Below, piece after piece: positions 28,059 to 45,200 of a stretch of DNA of 64,000 nucleotides. Within the stretch, counting starts at the first letter, position 1. Every line of letters starts with the position of its first letter. The notes beneath the pieces are model-generated. The model was not told the DNA's origin. It saw nothing but the letters and a program-made list of their open reading frames with translations, and ran no database searches. A program made the position numbers and the translations under genes. Source of the DNA: Niallia circulans NBRC 13626 (lineage in GTDB: Bacteria > Bacillota > Bacilli > Bacillales > Cytobacillaceae); assembly GCF_001591585.1 (NCBI RefSeq), contig NZ_BCVE01000023.1, forward strand, positions 1 through 64,000, read 5' to 3'.

Positions 28059-28090
28059 TTTGGCACCTCCTTATTGAAGAAGAATGATTT

Positions 28091-28273
28091 TTAATTTTCT
28101 TTTACAGTTACAAGATGTGATACTTTATTGATCATACCGCGAATTGCAGCATTATCTTGTTGAACAACTGTTTGATTTACCTTACGTAATCCTAAAGCTT
28201 TAACTGTTTCGCGTTGGTCTTGCGGACGACCAATTACGCTTCTAGTGAGGGTAATTTCCAGATTGTTTGCCAT
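28091..28273 (-). CDS. rpmD: Ribosomal protein L30
   Basis: The 60-aa L30 shows the bacterial pattern [27 protein letters not shown]. It lies between rpsE (14 bases away) and rplO. The GGGAAATT region before the start contains a GGAGGG box. Confidence 0.97.
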   Translation of the reverse strand: MANNLEITLTRSVIGRPQDQRETVKALGLRKVNQTVVQQDNAAIRGMINKVSHLVTVKEN

Positions 28274-28286
28274 TTAATTTCCCTCC

Positions 28287-28808
<522 letters not shown>

Positions 28809-28811
28809 CTA

Positions 28812-29174
28812 TTAAAATTCTAGGCCGTTCTCACGAGCAGCATCAGCTAAAGCTTTTACGCGACCATGATATAAATATCCTCCGCGGTCAAATACTACTG
28901 ATTTAATTCCTTTTTCTACAGCACGTTTAGCTACTAATTCACCGATCTTAACTGCAGCTTCTAAATTACCAGTAGATTCAAGGTTAAGCTCTTTATCTAA
29001 TGAAGATGCACTTGCGATTGTTACACCATTAACATCATCAATTAATTGAGCGTAAATGTGTTTGTTTGAACGGAACACATTTAAACGAGGACGAGCTTCA
29101 GTTCCGCTAAGTTTAGAACGCACACGTGCGTGTCTTTTCTTACGAACTTGATTTTTATCAGCCTTCGTAATCAT
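28812..29174 (-). CDS. rplR: Ribosomal protein L18
   Basis: The 120-aa L18 binds 5S rRNA at the central protuberance. The N terminus is basic ([18 protein letters not shown]) and the end [14 protein letters not shown] is diagnostic. It sits between rplF and rpsE. Confidence 0.98.
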   Translation of the reverse strand: MITKADKNQVRKKRHARVRSKLSGTEARPRLNVFRSNKHIYAQLIDDVNGVTIASASSLDKELNLESTGNLEAAVKIGELVAKRAVEKGIKSVVFDRGGYLYHGRVKALADAARENGLEF

Positions 29175-29206
29175 TTAGGTCACTCCTTTCGTTTACCTAT
29201 GCGGCA

Positions 29207-29743
29207 TTACTTACCAGTTTTACCTTCTTTTCTACGTACATATTCGCCTTCATAACGGATACCTTTCCCTTTATAAGGTTCTGGTGGACGAACGTCACGA
29301 ATGTTAGCAGCAAGTGCTCCAACACGCTCTTTACTAGTTCCTTTTACAACTACTTTCGTAGCAGATGGTACTTCGATTTCAATACCAGCTTCTGGTTCGA
29401 TTTCTACTGGATGAGAGTAACCTACGTTCAATACAAGTTTGTTTCCTTGTTTTTGAGCACGGTAACCGACACCGATTAATTCAAGACCTCTTTCAAAGCC
29501 TTTTGAAACACCCTCCACCATGTTAGATAACAATGCACGAGTTGTTCCATGTAATGCACGATGTTCCTTCACATCAGAAGGACGAGTTACATTAATCACG
29601 TTTTCTTCTAAGCTGATCGCAATATCAGAATTAAAAGTACGAGTTAATTCACCTTTAGGACCTTTCACCGTTACAGTACTTTTATCAATAGTAACTGTAA
29701 CGCCTGCTGGTACTTCGATTGGTTTTTTACCTACACGAGACAT
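29207..29743 (-). CDS. rplF: Ribosomal protein L6
   Basis: The 178-aa L6 near the factor-binding stalk has two duplicated domains. It starts [16 protein letters not shown], and the second domain ends [16 protein letters not shown], the signature of bacterial L6. It follows rpsH. Confidence 0.98.
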   Translation of the reverse strand: MSRVGKKPIEVPAGVTVTIDKSTVTVKGPKGELTRTFNSDIAISLEENVINVTRPSDVKEHRALHGTTRALLSNMVEGVSKGFERGLELIGVGYRAQKQGNKLVLNVGYSHPVEIEPEAGIEIEVPSATKVVVKGTSKERVGALAANIRDVRPPEPYKGKGIRYEGEYVRRKEGKTGK

Positions 29744-29774
29744 TTAGTTGCACCTCCATTCATTAAACCTATTA

Positions 29775-30173
29775 TTACCAAACGTATGCTAATACTTCTC
29801 CGCCAACTTGTTTCGCACGAGCTTCTTTATCAGTAAGTACTCCTTGAGAAGTAGAAACTAATGCAATTCCAAGACCGTTTAATACACGAGGTACTTCTGT
29901 TGCTTTCGCATAAACACGAAGACCAGGTTTACTAATTCTTTTAAGTCCAGTAATTACACGCTCGTTGCTTGAACCGTATTTTAAGAAAATGCGGATAATA
30001 CCTTGTTTGTTGTCTTCGATATATTCTACATCACGTACAAAACCTTCACGCTTTAGGATTTCAGCGATCTCTTTTTTGATGTTAGAAGCAGGAACTTCTA
30101 ATTTTTCGTGACGAACCATATTCGCATTACGGATTCTTGTAAGCAAATCTGCAATTGGATCTGTCATAACCAT
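29775..30173 (-). CDS. rpsH: Ribosomal protein S8
   Basis: S8 binds helix 21 of 16S rRNA and can repress the spc operon. The 132-aa protein matches Bacillus S8, starting [16 protein letters not shown] and ending GGEVLAYVW. The ATG at 30173 is used as in B. subtilis; one at 30167 would drop two residues. Confidence 0.98.
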   Translation of the reverse strand: MVMTDPIADLLTRIRNANMVRHEKLEVPASNIKKEIAEILKREGFVRDVEYIEDNKQGIIRIFLKYGSSNERVITGLKRISKPGLRVYAKATEVPRVLNGLGIALVSTSQGVLTDKEARAKQVGGEVLAYVW

Positions 30174-30203
30174 TTGTATTTACCTCCTTCCCAATATCGG
30201 GTT

Positions 30204-30407
<204 letters not shown>

Positions 30408-30414
30408 TTAGAGA

Positions 30415-30954
30415 TTACTTTTGGAACGGCATTCCAAATTGAGTTAACAGTTCACGAGCTTCTTCATCTGTTTTTGCAGTTGTAACGATAACAATGTCCA
30501 TTCCTCTAACTTTGTTTACTTTATCGTAATCAATTTCAGGGAAAATCAATTGTTCTTTAACACCTAAAGTGTAGTTACCGCGTCCGTCAAATGATTTTTT
30601 AGATACACCACGGAAGTCACGTACACGTGGAAGAGAAACAGATACAAGTTTATCAAGGAATTGATACATGCGTTCTCCACGAAGAGTAACTTTTGCTCCG
30701 ATAGGCATTCCTTCACGCAGACGGAAACCTGCAATTGACTTCTTAGCACGAGTGATTACTGGCTTTTGACCTGTAATTTGTGCTAATTCTTCAACAGCAA
30801 CATCTAATGCTTTAGCATTTGCTACAGCATCACCGACACCCATGTTAACAACGATTTTTTCCAGTTTTGGAACTTCCATAACTGATTTATAATTGAACTT
30901 GCTCATAAGAGCAGGAGTAGTTTCTTTAACAAATTTTTCTTTTAGGCGGTTCAT
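30415..30954 (-). CDS. rplE: Ribosomal protein L5
   Basis: The 179-aa L5 binds 5S rRNA and the P-site tRNA elbow. Typical segments are [16 protein letters not shown] and [21 protein letters not shown]. It is upstream of rpsN with 25 bases between them. Confidence 0.98.
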   Translation of the reverse strand: MNRLKEKFVKETTPALMSKFNYKSVMEVPKLEKIVVNMGVGDAVANAKALDVAVEELAQITGQKPVITRAKKSIAGFRLREGMPIGAKVTLRGERMYQFLDKLVSVSLPRVRDFRGVSKKSFDGRGNYTLGVKEQLIFPEIDYDKVNKVRGMDIVIVTTAKTDEEARELLTQFGMPFQK

Positions 30955-30981
30955 TCATTGTACCTCCCTTCTTCATTTGAA

Positions 30982-31293
30982 CTATTTATCTAGAATTTCA
31001 CCGGATTTTTTCGCTACGCGTACTTTTTTACCATCAACCGTTTTTGATCCTACACGAGTAGGTTCACCAGTTTTAGGGTCGATAGGCATAACGTTGGATA
31101 CATGAATAGCAGCTTCCTGGTCATTGATTCCACCTTGTGGATTCAATTGGGATGGCTTAGAGTGCTTCTTAACAATGTTGATTCCTTCAACGATCACGCG
31201 ATCTTTTTTAGGGAATGCAGCAAGAACAACACCAGTTTTGCCTTTATCCTTACCAGAGATGACCATTACTTTGTCACCTTTTTTAACATGCAT
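30982..31293 (-). CDS. rplX: Ribosomal protein L24
   Basis: The 103-aa L24 is a KOW-domain assembly initiator of the 50S subunit, starting [20 protein letters not shown]. The frame is open for eight codons before the ATG at 31293, but the GGAGGTG box and family length support this start. Confidence 0.97.
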   Translation of the reverse strand: MHVKKGDKVMVISGKDKGKTGVVLAAFPKKDRVIVEGINIVKKHSKPSQLNPQGGINDQEAAIHVSNVMPIDPKTGEPTRVGSKTVDGKKVRVAKKSGEILDK

Positions 31294-31329
31294 CTTTTCG
31301 CACCTCCTTAAAGGCAATTAAAATTTATA

Positions 31330-31722
<393 letters not shown>

Positions 31723-31736
31723 TTAATTCCGAACAA

Positions 31737-32015
<279 letters not shown>

Positions 32016-32020
32016 TCAAC

Positions 32021-32648
<628 letters not shown>

Positions 32649-32649
32649 A

Positions 32650-33309
<660 letters not shown>

Positions 33310-33651
33310 TTACCCCTCCTTCTTTTCTGATACAACGATAGTGATGTGGCTAGTACGTTTGTTGATTTGACTTGCACGACCTTGTGCACGTGGACGGAAT
33401 CTCTTTAGAGTTGGTCCTTCATTAACGTATGCTTGCTCAACCACTAGGTTATTAATATCCATTTCGTAGTTATGCTCTGCGTTAGCAATAGCAGATTTTA
33501 AAACTTTCTCTACGATTGGAGAAGCTGCTTTTGGAGTTAACTTCAAAATAGCTACCGCTTCACCAACTTGCTTTCCTCGAATTAAATCTACGACTAAACG
33601 AGCTTTACGAGGAGCAATACGAACTGTATTTGCAACAGCTTTTGCTTGCAT
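33310..33651 (-). CDS. rplV: Ribosomal protein L22
   Basis: The 113-aa L22 has a beta-hairpin reaching into the exit tunnel ([20 protein letters not shown]), a place where macrolide-resistance changes occur. The sequence here looks standard. It is three bases upstream of rpsC. Confidence 0.98.
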   Translation of the reverse strand: MQAKAVANTVRIAPRKARLVVDLIRGKQVGEAVAILKLTPKAASPIVEKVLKSAIANAEHNYEMDINNLVVEQAYVNEGPTLKRFRPRAQGRASQINKRTSHITIVVSEKKEG

Positions 33652-33669
33652 TAGAATGCCCTCCTCTCA

Positions 33670-33948
33670 TTAACGTCTTGTTTTCTTATCGTCACTTGCA
33701 TGACCTTTGTAAGTACGAGTTGGAGCAAATTCTCCAAGTTTGTGACCTACCATGTCTTCAGTAACATAAACTGGAACATGTTTACGACCATCATAAACAG
33801 CGATTGTTTGACCGATGAATTGTGGGAAGATCGTAGAACGACGAGACCAAGTTTTCACAACTTGCTTCTTATCACTATCACTTAATTTTTCGATCTTTGT
33901 TAGTAAATGATCATCAACAAAAGGTCCTTTTTTTAAGCTGCGACCCAT
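33670..33948 (-). CDS. rpsS: Ribosomal protein S19
   Basis: The 92-aa S19 sits in the 30S head. It begins [19 protein letters not shown] and contains the [15 protein letters not shown] signature. It lies between rplB and rplV. Confidence 0.98.
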   Translation of the reverse strand: MGRSLKKGPFVDDHLLTKIEKLSDSDKKQVVKTWSRRSTIFPQFIGQTIAVYDGRKHVPVYVTEDMVGHKLGEFAPTRTYKGHASDDKKTRR

Positions 33949-34008
33949 AATGGAACCTCCCTTCGTGATTGTTCTACGGTTCTATCATTGAACCGTAGTT
34001 CAACCCCG

Positions 34009-34863
<855 letters not shown>

Positions 34864-34869
34864 TTATTA

Positions 34870-35154
34870 TTAAGCTTCAAAGAATTCGATTTCTTTGCTG
34901 TCAGCTGTTAATTTAACAATTGCCTTACGACGTTTGTTTGTGTATCCACCAAAACGTCCCATACGCTTGAATTTACCTTTGTAGTTCATGATGTTAACTT
35001 TTTCAACTTTAACGCCAAAGATTTCTTCAACAGCATCTTTAACTTGAGTTTTATTAGCTCTTACATCAACTTCAAACGTGTATTTTTTATCAACCATTAA
35101 ATCAGTAGAACGTTCAGTGATAACGGGGCGCTTAATCGTATCGCGTGCATCCAT
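34870..35154 (-). CDS. rplW: Ribosomal protein L23
   Basis: L23 at the tunnel exit is the docking site for trigger factor and SRP. The 94-aa protein contains [14 protein letters not shown] and [16 protein letters not shown]. The start overlaps the end of rplD by one base. Confidence 0.98.
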   Translation of the reverse strand: MDARDTIKRPVITERSTDLMVDKKYTFEVDVRANKTQVKDAVEEIFGVKVEKVNIMNYKGKFKRMGRFGGYTNKRRKAIVKLTADSKEIEFFEA

Positions 35155-35777
35155 TATGCAAGCACCTCCTCTACTTTTTCAACCGCTGCTTTTGTCATGA
35201 TTAATTTATCATGGTTTAAAACATCTAATACTGTAATTCCAGAAGCAGTAACAACTGTTACCCCCGGGATGTTACGAGCAGATAATGCTACGTTTTCATC
35301 AAGGTCAGCTGTAACGATTAATGCTTTCTTTTCTACAGAAAGATTACCTAATACGGCTTTGAAATCTTTAGTTTTAGGTGCCTCAAAAGCAAGGCTTTGT
35401 AATACTAAAATATTTTCTTCTAATACTTTAGTAGATAATGCAGACTTAATTGCTAATCTACGAACTTTTTTAGGTAATTTATAGCTGTAGCTACGCGGTA
35501 CCGGTCCAAATACCGTACCACCACCACGCCATTGTGGAGATCTGATAGATCCTTGACGTGCACGTCCTGTACCTTTTTGGCGCCATGGCTTACGTCCACC
35601 ACCAGCAACCTCAGAACGAATTTTAGTTTTATGAGTTCCTTGACGTAAAGAAGCTCTTTGCATAACAACTGCTTCAAATAAAACACTTTTGTTAGGCTCG
35701 ATACCAAATACTGATTCATTTAATTCGATATCTCCAGCTTGCTTACCGTCTTGGTTGAATAATGCAACTTTAGGCAT
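35154..35777 (-). CDS. rplD: Ribosomal protein L4
   Basis: The 207-aa L4 has the long tunnel loop with [19 protein letters not shown]. In proteobacteria L4 represses the S10 operon; whether this holds here is not shown by the sequence. It lies between rplC and rplW. Confidence 0.98.
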   Translation of the reverse strand: MPKVALFNQDGKQAGDIELNESVFGIEPNKSVLFEAVVMQRASLRQGTHKTKIRSEVAGGGRKPWRQKGTGRARQGSIRSPQWRGGGTVFGPVPRSYSYKLPKKVRRLAIKSALSTKVLEENILVLQSLAFEAPKTKDFKAVLGNLSVEKKALIVTADLDENVALSARNIPGVTVVTASGITVLDVLNHDKLIMTKAAVEKVEEVLA

Positions 35778-35805
35778 TCTTATTTCCTCCTTTCCAGATT
35801 AATAA

Positions 35806-36432
35806 TTATGCTTTAACAGCAGTTTTAATTTTTAATAAAGCTTTTCTAGCTCCAGGTACATTACCTTTGATTAATAGTAGATTGCGCTCTGCATCCACTT
35901 TAACAATTTCTAAGTTTTGAACAGTAATCTGTTCTCCACCCATACGTCCTGGTAATGCTTTACCTTTGAATACACGGTTTGGCGCTACAGGTCCCATTGA
36001 ACCTGGACGACGATGGTAACGAGAACCGTGAGCCATTGGTCCGCGAGATTGTCCATGGCGCTTGATTGAACCTTGGAAACCTTTCCCTTTAGAGATACCT
36101 GTTACATCCACTATATCGCCTTCAGCGAAAATACTTACATTGACTTCTTGACCAACCTCATACTCTTCCACGCTAACATCTCTAAATTCACGAACGAAGC
36201 GCTTAGGAGCAGTACTTGCTTTAGCAACATGTCCTTGTTCAGGTTTGTTAGCTAACTTTTCACGTTTGTTTTCAAAACCGATTTGTACTGCTGCATAGCC
36301 ATCAGCTTCAACAGTTTTCTTTTGAAGAACAACGTTTTCAGCAGCTTCCACTACTGTTACAGGGATAAGATTGCCGTTATCAGCGAATACTTGAGTCATA
36401 CCTATTTTTCTTCCTAAGATTCCTTTGGTCAT
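35806..36432 (-). CDS. rplC: Ribosomal protein L3
   Basis: The 208-aa L3 starts [15 protein letters not shown], and its central extension has the [16 protein letters not shown] motif reaching the peptidyl transferase centre. It follows rpsJ by 39 bases in the S10 operon. Confidence 0.98.
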   Translation of the reverse strand: MTKGILGRKIGMTQVFADNGNLIPVTVVEAAENVVLQKKTVEADGYAAVQIGFENKREKLANKPEQGHVAKASTAPKRFVREFRDVSVEEYEVGQEVNVSIFAEGDIVDVTGISKGKGFQGSIKRHGQSRGPMAHGSRYHRRPGSMGPVAPNRVFKGKALPGRMGGEQITVQNLEIVKVDAERNLLLIKGNVPGARKALLKIKTAVKA

Positions 36433-36471
36433 TTAAGTCACACCTCCTGATTGTTTAAATGTTTATTTCAA

Positions 36472-36804
<333 letters not shown>

Positions 36805-36912
36805 TTAGAATAGACATTCTCCGCAGGAATTTCCCACACACTCGCCATGGCAAAGCGGCCGGGTGTGTCAGCAACCTCCCACATCATCGCAAGTCAAAGA
36901 CCAACATTGTCT

Positions 36913-36941
36913 ATTATACATAAAAACGCCTAGAAAAGCAA
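36913..36941 (-). promoter_or_regulatory. Promoter of the S10 superoperon
   Basis: On the minus strand TTGCTT (36936-36941) and TATAAT (36913-36918) are separated by 17 bp. The resulting leader of about 125 bases contains a GC-rich stretch around 36835-36872 in which CACAC and GTGTG arms enclose the palindromes CGGCCG and GCCATGGC; this is far more GC-rich than the surroundings. Confidence 0.75.
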
Positions 36942-37280
36942 CAACATTTATTATTTTTCTTTCGTTTTAGTACACTCAGATTATTATACATATTCCATGA
37001 TCATATTTCAACCCAATGTATAATTGTCAGTCAATTGGTAATGAACCATTTAGATTTAAGAAAACTATTAGTAAGACTTTTATATTCTAACAAAAAGTAG
37101 TAAAAGATTATATAGAAAGATTTTGGAAAACCACTTTCTTCTATATTAATAACTCTATCTATTATAGCTAACCTTAATAATTAAACATATTTACTTCGAC
37201 TAACATTTATCTCTATCTTCAAATATTAAAATTACCATTTACATACCTGTATCAATTTTAATAACAATAGATTTAATTAC
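36942..37280. other. AT-rich spacer between the S10 promoter and tuf
   Basis: About 340 bases, very AT-rich, with no open frame with a ribosome binding site and no hairpin that I could identify. Nothing else seen. Confidence 0.6.
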
Positions 37281-37309
37281 AAAAAAAACAAGCTGACGAA
37301 TCAGCTTGT
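37281..37309 (-). terminator. Terminator of the rpsL-tuf (str) operon
   Basis: On the minus strand ACAAGCTGA pairs perfectly with TCAGCTTGT around a TTCG tetraloop, then a run of eight T follows. It lies 16 bases after the tuf stop. Confidence 0.9.
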
Positions 37310-37324
37310 TTTTATCAAAGGTTA

Positions 37325-38512
37325 TTATTCAACGATAGTAGCAACTACACCAGCGCCTACTGTACGTCCACCTTCACGAATAGAGAATTTAGTTCCTTCT
37401 TCGATAGCGATAGAAGAAATTAATTCAACATCCATTTCAATGTTGTCACCAGGCATAACCATTTCTACGCCTTCAGGTAAGTTACAAATACCAGTTACAT
37501 CAGTTGTACGGAAGTAGAACTGAGGACGGTAGTTAGTGAAGAATGGAGTGTGACGTCCACCTTCTTCTTTTGATAATACGTAAACTTCAGCTTTGAATTT
37601 TACGTGTGGAGTAATTGTACCTGGTTTTGCTAATACTTGACCACGTTGGATTTCTTCACGAGCAACCCCACGAAGAAGTGCACCAATGTTATCTCCAGCT
37701 TCAGCATAATCAAGTAATTTACGGAACATTTCAACACCAGTTACAGTAGTTGATTTTTTCTCTTCAGCTAAACCGATGATGTCTACAACGTCACCAACTT
37801 TAACTTGTCCACGCTCAACACGACCAGTTGCAACTGTACCACGACCAGTAATTGAGAATACATCCTCAACTGGCATCATGAATGGTTTGTCAGTGTCACG
37901 AGTTGGAGTTGGGATATATTCATCAACTGCAGCCATAAGCTCAGTGATTTTTTCTTCCCAAGCAGCATCTCCTTCAAGAGCTTTAAGAGCAGAACCTTTA
38001 ATTACAGGAATATCATCACCAGGGAATTCATATTCTGATAATAGGTCGCGTACTTCCATTTCTACTAATTCTAATAGTTCTTCGTCATCAACCATATCAC
38101 ATTTGTTTAAGAATACTACTAAGTGAGGTACACCAACTTGACGAGAAAGAAGGATGTGCTCACGAGTTTGTGGCATTGGACCATCAGTAGCAGATACTAC
38201 TAAGATACCGCCATCCATTTGAGCAGCACCAGTGATCATGTTTTTAACATAGTCAGCATGTCCTGGGCAGTCAACGTGTGCATAGTGACGAGTAGCAGTT
38301 TCGTACTCAACGTGTGCAGTAGAGATTGTGATTCCACGCTCACGCTCTTCTGGAGCAGCGTCGATTTGATCATAACCGCGAGCTTCACCGCCACCAACTT
38401 TAGAAAGTACAGTTGTGATAGCAGCTGTCAATGTAGTTTTACCATGGTCAACGTGACCAATTGTTCCAATATTTACGTGTGGCTTAGAACGATCGTATTT
38501 AGCTTTTGCCAT
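37325..38512 (-). CDS. tuf: Elongation factor Tu
   Basis: EF-Tu, 395 aa, delivers aminoacyl-tRNA to the ribosome. The G motifs are [17 protein letters not shown] and NKCDMVD. The kirromycin and pulvomycin contact regions look standard. The gene is last in the str operon; a hairpin between fusA and tuf and a strong terminator after tuf frame it. Only one copy is in the window. Confidence 0.98.
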   Translation of the reverse strand: MAKAKYDRSKPHVNIGTIGHVDHGKTTLTAAITTVLSKVGGGEARGYDQIDAAPEERERGITISTAHVEYETATRHYAHVDCPGHADYVKNMITGAAQMDGGILVVSATDGPMPQTREHILLSRQVGVPHLVVFLNKCDMVDDEELLELVEMEVRDLLSEYEFPGDDIPVIKGSALKALEGDAAWEEKITELMAAVDEYIPTPTRDTDKPFMMPVEDVFSITGRGTVATGRVERGQVKVGDVVDIIGLAEEKKSTTVTGVEMFRKLLDYAEAGDNIGALLRGVAREEIQRGQVLAKPGTITPHVKFKAEVYVLSKEEGGRHTPFFTNYRPQFYFRTTDVTGICNLPEGVEMVMPGDNIEMDVELISSIAIEEGTKFSIREGGRTVGAGVVATIVE

Positions 38513-38557
38513 TAGGAAAATCCTCCTTTGATTTGTAAAAAATAAGTATTTTTATAG

Positions 38558-38580
38558 AGCTGTGATTAATGATCACAGCT
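38558..38580 (-). other. Intercistronic hairpin between fusA and tuf
   Basis: AGCTGTGAT pairs perfectly with ATCACAGCT around a 5-base loop. The following minus-strand sequence is not a clean T run, so partial termination or an RNA-processing site that adjusts tuf level relative to fusA is more likely than full termination. Confidence 0.6.
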
Positions 38581-38629
38581 TTATTGCCTACATAGTAGTT
38601 ATACTTCATTAAAAAGGTAAAATCAACAA

Positions 38630-40705
38630 TTACCCTTTATTTTTTTTGATGATCTCTTCAGAGATTGATTTTGGTACTTCTTCATAGTGATCAAACACCA
38701 TTGAGAATACTCCACGACCTTGCGTGCTTGAACGTAATGTCGTAGCATAACCAAACATTTCAGAAAGAGGAACCATCGCACGAACAACTTGTGCGTTACC
38801 ACGAGCTTCCATACCTTCAACACGTCCACGACGTGAAGTGATATTACCCATGATATCACCCATGTATTCTTCTGGAATGATAACTTCTACCTTCATAACA
38901 GGCTCAAGAATTACAGGATTACATTTAGATGCTGCATTTTTCAATGCCATTGAAGCAGCGATTTTGAACGCCATCTCAGATGAGTCAACATCATGGTATG
39001 ATCCATCAAATAATTTAGCTTTGATGTCTACCATTGGATAACCAGCAAGCACTCCTCTTTGTAACGCATCTTCTAAACCAGCTTGAACTGGAGCGATGTA
39101 TTCACGTGGAACAACACCACCGACGATAGCATTTTCAAATTCGAATCCTTTACCTTCTTCATTTGGTGAGAACTCAATCCAAACGTGTCCATATTGTCCA
39201 CGTCCACCAGATTGACGTGTGAATTTCCCTTCAACTGCTGCAGAAGAACGGAATGTTTCACGGTAAGCAACCTGAGGAGCACCAACATTAGCTTCAACTT
39301 TGAATTCACGACGCATACGATCTACAAGAATATCTAAGTGAAGTTCACCCATACCAGCGATGATAACTTGACCAGTCTCCTGGTTAGTATGCGCACGGAA
39401 CGTTGGATCTTCTTCTTGTAATTTTTGTAGTGCAGTTGTCATTTTATCTTGGTCAGCTTTTGATTTAGGTTCAATAGACAATTCGATAACCGGCTCTGGG
39501 AATTCCATTGATTCTAAGATTACTAAATCCTTTTCATCACATAGAGTATCTCCAGTAGTAGTATCTTTTAAACCTACAGCCGCTGCGATATCACCAGCAT
39601 ATACTTCTGTAATCTCTTGACGGCTGTTTGCGTGCATTTGCAGAATACGTCCTACGCGCTCACGCTTACCTTTTGTAGAGTTTTGTACATATGAACCAGA
39701 GCTCAATGTACCAGAGTATACACGGAAGAATGTCAGTTTACCAACGAATGGATCTGTCATTACTTTGAACGCAAGAGCAGCGAATGGCTCATCATCACTT
39801 GAGTGCTTTTCGATTACTTCATCTGAATCAGGAGCAGTACCTTTAATTGCAGGTACGTCTAATGGAGATGGTAAGTACTCAATAACAGCATCAAGCATTT
39901 TTTGTACACCTTTGTTTTTGAAAGCTGAACCACAGATTACTGGGTAGAATTCAACGTTAACTGTACCTTTACGGATAGCAGCTTTTAATTCATCAGTAGT
40001 GATTTCCTCACCACCAAGATATTTTTCCATTAACTCTTCATCAAGTTCAGCTACAGCCTCAACCAATTTCTCATGGTATTCTTCTGCTAACTCTCTGTAG
40101 TCTTCTGGAATTTCACGTTCTTGAATATCTGTTCCTAGGTCATTTCCGTAGAAAGTTGCTTTCATTTCAACTAAGTCAATGATACCTTCGAATTGATCTT
40201 CAGCACCAATTGGTAGTTGAATTGCATGAGCGTTTGCTTGTAAACGTTCATGTAAAGTTTTTAATGAATAAAGGAAGTCTGCACCGATTTTATCCATTTT
40301 GTTTACGAATACTACACGAGGTACACCATATGTTGTAGCTTGACGCCAAACTGTTTCTGTTTGTGGTTCAACACCAGATTGTGCATCAAGTACTGCAACA
40401 GCACCATCAAGTACGCGTAGGGAACGTTCAACTTCAACAGTGAAGTCTACGTGTCCTGGAGTATCGATGATGTTTACACGGTTACCTTTCCATTGTGCAG
40501 TTGTTGCTGCTGATGTGATGGTAATTCCACGCTCTTGTTCTTGCTCCATCCAGTCCATTTGAGATGCACCTTCGTGAGTTTCACCAATTTTGTGGATACG
40601 ACCAGTGTAGTAAAGTACACGCTCAGTTGTAGTCGTTTTACCAGCATCAATATGTGCCATGATACCAATATTACGAGTGTTTTCTAAGGAGAACTCTCTT
40701 GCCAT
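38630..40705 (-). CDS. fusA: Elongation factor G
   Basis: EF-G, 691 aa, drives ribosomal translocation. GTPase motifs are [21 protein letters not shown] and NKMDKIGAD. Domains II-V follow, with domain IV starting near the [12 protein letters not shown] segment. It lies between rpsG and tuf in the str operon. No evident fusidic-acid-type change was noticed by eye. Confidence 0.98.
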   Translation of the reverse strand: MAREFSLENTRNIGIMAHIDAGKTTTTERVLYYTGRIHKIGETHEGASQMDWMEQEQERGITITSAATTAQWKGNRVNIIDTPGHVDFTVEVERSLRVLDGAVAVLDAQSGVEPQTETVWRQATTYGVPRVVFVNKMDKIGADFLYSLKTLHERLQANAHAIQLPIGAEDQFEGIIDLVEMKATFYGNDLGTDIQEREIPEDYRELAEEYHEKLVEAVAELDEELMEKYLGGEEITTDELKAAIRKGTVNVEFYPVICGSAFKNKGVQKMLDAVIEYLPSPLDVPAIKGTAPDSDEVIEKHSSDDEPFAALAFKVMTDPFVGKLTFFRVYSGTLSSGSYVQNSTKGKRERVGRILQMHANSRQEITEVYAGDIAAAVGLKDTTTGDTLCDEKDLVILESMEFPEPVIELSIEPKSKADQDKMTTALQKLQEEDPTFRAHTNQETGQVIIAGMGELHLDILVDRMRREFKVEANVGAPQVAYRETFRSSAAVEGKFTRQSGGRGQYGHVWIEFSPNEEGKGFEFENAIVGGVVPREYIAPVQAGLEDALQRGVLAGYPMVDIKAKLFDGSYHDVDSSEMAFKIAASMALKNAASKCNPVILEPVMKVEVIIPEEYMGDIMGNITSRRGRVEGMEARGNAQVVRAMVPLSEMFGYATTLRSSTQGRGVFSMVFDHYEEVPKSISEEIIKKNKG

Positions 40706-40752
40706 TTGGTCTTTCTCCTTTCATAATGAAAGTATTTTTGTAAATTATAATA

Positions 40753-41241
<489 letters not shown>

Positions 41242-41263
41242 TTATGCTATAAATTCTATTTTA

Positions 41264-41740
<477 letters not shown>

Positions 41741-41786
41741 TTAGGGCAAAAACAAAGTTCTCATGGTTAATTCCATAAAAACAGTT

Positions 41787-42035
41787 TTAAATAATTATGG
41801 CAACAGTTGCTGCGCCTACTTCTATTCCGCATGATTCGCCAAGCTTCTTCATGGATTCAACAAGTATAATAGGAATATTCACTTCTTCAGCTACCTCAGA
41901 TACCTTTCTAATGATCATCGGATCGGCATCCTCTGCAACGATAACCTCAGTTGCAATCCCTTTTTTTAACGCTTTTACTGTTTGCTTTGTTCCTACTACT
42001 ATTTTACTTGCCTGTCGTACTTTTTCATAAGACAT
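41787..42035 (-). CDS. rplGB: L7Ae-family K-turn-binding protein (YbxF/RplGB)
   Basis: The 82-aa protein is of the L7Ae/L30e/S12e family and binds kink-turn RNA. It starts [22 protein letters not shown] and includes [10 protein letters not shown]. In Bacillus it lies between rpoC and rpsL exactly as here. The upstream 18 open codons are not supported; a GGAGG box precedes 42035. Confidence 0.93.
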   Translation of the reverse strand: MSYEKVRQASKIVVGTKQTVKALKKGIATEVIVAEDADPMIIRKVSEVAEEVNIPIILVESMKKLGESCGIEVGAATVAIII

Positions 42036-42164
42036 TTTTATATCCTCCAAAGCAACAGGTGAATAGGAGCACCTTTGATATAGTATCATCTATAAAATTA
42101 GATGTCAATTATTTTCCTAAAAAACTTTCCTTTAATACCTAGATCTGTTTATCAAAGCTATGGA

Positions 42165-42207
42165 TGTTGACCTATCTATTAATTCATAAATGATAGATAG
42201 GTCAACA
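42165..42207. other. Perfect 15-bp hairpin between rpoC and rplGB
   Basis: Arms TGTTGACCTATCTAT (42165-42179) and its exact complement (42193-42207) flank a 13-base loop. No T run follows on either strand, so it is not a standard intrinsic terminator. It could be an RNase III-type processing site or an RNA element separating the rpoBC and str transcripts. Confidence 0.7.
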
Positions 42208-42251
42208 TAATAACCATATGACTTTTTAGGAAAGATTCTAATTTATCGCTA

Positions 42252-45200
42252 TTACTCTACAGTAACAGACTCTTCTGTCAGTTCTTCTGCAGTAATAGGT
42301 TCAGCATGACGATATCTTGGCATACCAGTACCAGCAGGAACTAATTTACCAATAATTACATTCTCTTTCAATCCTAGTAATTCATCGCGTTTACCTTTAA
42401 TCGCAGCATCTGTCAGAACTCTTGTAGTTTCTTGGAAAGATGCAGCTGATAAGAATGAATCTGTTTCCAAAGATGCTTTTGTGATACCAAGTAATATCGG
42501 TCTTCCTGTTGCAGGAAGTTTTCCTTCTCTTAAAGCTTTTGCGTTTGCATCAGTGAATTGGTGAATATCTAATAGAGTACCTGGTAATACATCTGTCTCA
42601 CCAGCGTCTACTACTCTGATTTTGCGAAGCATTTGGCGAACCATTACTTCTACGTGTTTATCACCAATTTCTACCCCTTGCATACGATAAACCTTTTGTA
42701 CTTCACGAAGTAGATATTCTTGTACTGCTGTAACGTTTTTCACTTTAATTAATTCTTTCGGATCAATAGAACCTTCTGTTAATTCCTGCCCTTGCTCTAC
42801 TACATCATCAACTTTTACTTTAAGCCTTGCTGTATAAGGAGCAGTATATGTTCTAGTTTCTAATTCACCTTGAACAACAATCTCATGTTGACGGTCTCTG
42901 CCTTCGTTGATACCAACAACAACCCCTGCCATTTCCGTAATAACCGCTTGCCCTTTTGGATTACGAGCTTCGAATATTTCTTGGATACGAGGTAAACCTT
43001 GTGTGATATCGTCTCCAGCAACCCCACCAGTATGGAATGTACGCATTGTTAACTGTGTACCCGGTTCCCCGATAGATTGTGCTGCAATAATACCAACAGC
43101 TTCTCCTACTTCCACTTCTTGACCAGTTGCTAGGTTGCGACCATAACATTTTTTACATACACCATGACGAGTATTACATGTAAACGCAGAACGGATCCAT
43201 ACTTCTTCGATATTAGCTTCAACAATTTCTACTGCTAAATCTTCTGTAATAAGTCCATTTTCTGGAACAATAACTTCATTCGTTTCTGGGTGTTTAATTG
43301 ATCTTCTTGCATATCTTCCGATTAAACGCTCATCTAGTGATTCGATAATTTCTGTACCTTCTTTAAGCGCAGAAACTAATAATCCTCTGTCCGTACCACA
43401 ATCATCCTCACGAACAATGACATCCTGTGCTACGTCAACAAGACGACGAGTTAAGTAACCAGAGTCTGCTGTTTTCAGTGCTGTATCGGCAAGACCTTTA
43501 CGCGCACCATGTGTAGAGATAAAGTACTCTAATACAGTTAAACCTTCACGGAAACTTGAGATAATCGGTAATTCGATGATTCTACCAGCCGGGTTGGCCA
43601 TCAAACCACGCATACCAGCAAGCTGTGTGAAGTTAGATGCATTACCACGGGCTCCAGAGTCACTCATCATAAAGATTGGATTACGTTTATCTAAAGATTT
43701 CATCAGTTTTGCCTGGATAGTATCTTTTGCAGCACTCCAGATAGAAATAACGCGATCATAGCGCTCTTCTTCTGTGATTAATCCACGTCTAAACTGTTTC
43801 ATTACATTATCTACTTTACTTTGTGCTTCTTCGATAATTTCTTGTTTTTCGCCTAATACTACAATGTCAGCTACACCAACAGTAATACCAGCTTTAGTAG
43901 AATGCTTAAATCCTAAGTCTTTCATTCTGTCCAACATCTTAGAAGTTTCCGTTATCTTGAAACGTTTAAATACTTCAGCAATTATATTACCTAAAATTTT
44001 CTTTTTGAACGGTTCGATAATTGGCAGCTCCCTAATTGCGGCAGGTACATCTACACCTGGCTCAACAAAGTATCTTTCAGGAGTTTTTTCTTCTAAGTTT
44101 GTTTTCGTTGGTTCGTTAATGTACGGGAAAGATTTTGGTAAAATTTCATTGAACACTAACTTACCTACTGTTGTTAATAACAATTGTTTATTCTGTTCTT
44201 CTGTAAATGTTTCGTTATTTAAAGAACTAGCACGTACTGCCACACGAGTGTGTAGATGCACGTAACCATTTTGATAAGCTAATAAAGCCTCATTTGTATC
44301 ATTGAAGATCATACCTTCTCCAACTGCACCCTCACGCTCTAATGTTAGGTAGTAGTTTCCTAATACCATATCTTGTGAAGGAGTAACAACTGGCTTACCA
44401 TCTTTAGGGTTCAAGATGTTTTGAGCCGCAAGCATAAGTAAACGAGCTTCTGCTTGTGCTTCAGATGATAATGGAACGTGAACCGCCATTTGGTCTCCGT
44501 CAAAGTCCGCGTTGTAAGCTGTACATACTAACGGATGAAGACGAATTGCACGGCCTTCTACTAGTGTTGGTTCAAATGCTTGAATACCTAATCTGTGTAA
44601 AGTCGGTGCACGGTTAAGTAAAACAGGGTGCTCCTTAATAACTTCTTCCAGCACATCCCAAACTTCCGGTTGAAGTCTTTCGATTTTTCTTTTCGCAGAT
44701 TTGATATTGTGAGCAATACCCTTTTCTACTAACTCTTTCATTACGAAAGGCTTAAATAATTCAATCGCCATTTCTCTAGGCAGACCACATTGATACATCT
44801 TTAAGTTCGGACCTACAACAATAACAGAACGCCCAGAGTAATCAACACGTTTTCCTAATAAGTTTTGACGGAAACGCCCTTGTTTACCTTTAAGCATATG
44901 TGACAATGATTTAAGTGGTCTATTACCAGGACCAGTTACCGGTCGTCCACGACGGCCATTATCAATCAACGCATCTACAGCTTCTTGGAGCATACGTTTT
45001 TCGTTTTGCACGATAATGCTTGGTGCACCTAAGTCTAATAATCTTTTCAGACGATTATTACGGTTAATAACACGGCGGTATAAATCATTTAGGTCAGAAG
45101 TCGCAAAGCGGCCACCATCTAATTGAACCATCGGGCGCAATTCTGGAGGAATCACTGGAAGTACGTCAAGAATCATCCAAGAAGGCTCATTCCCAGAACC

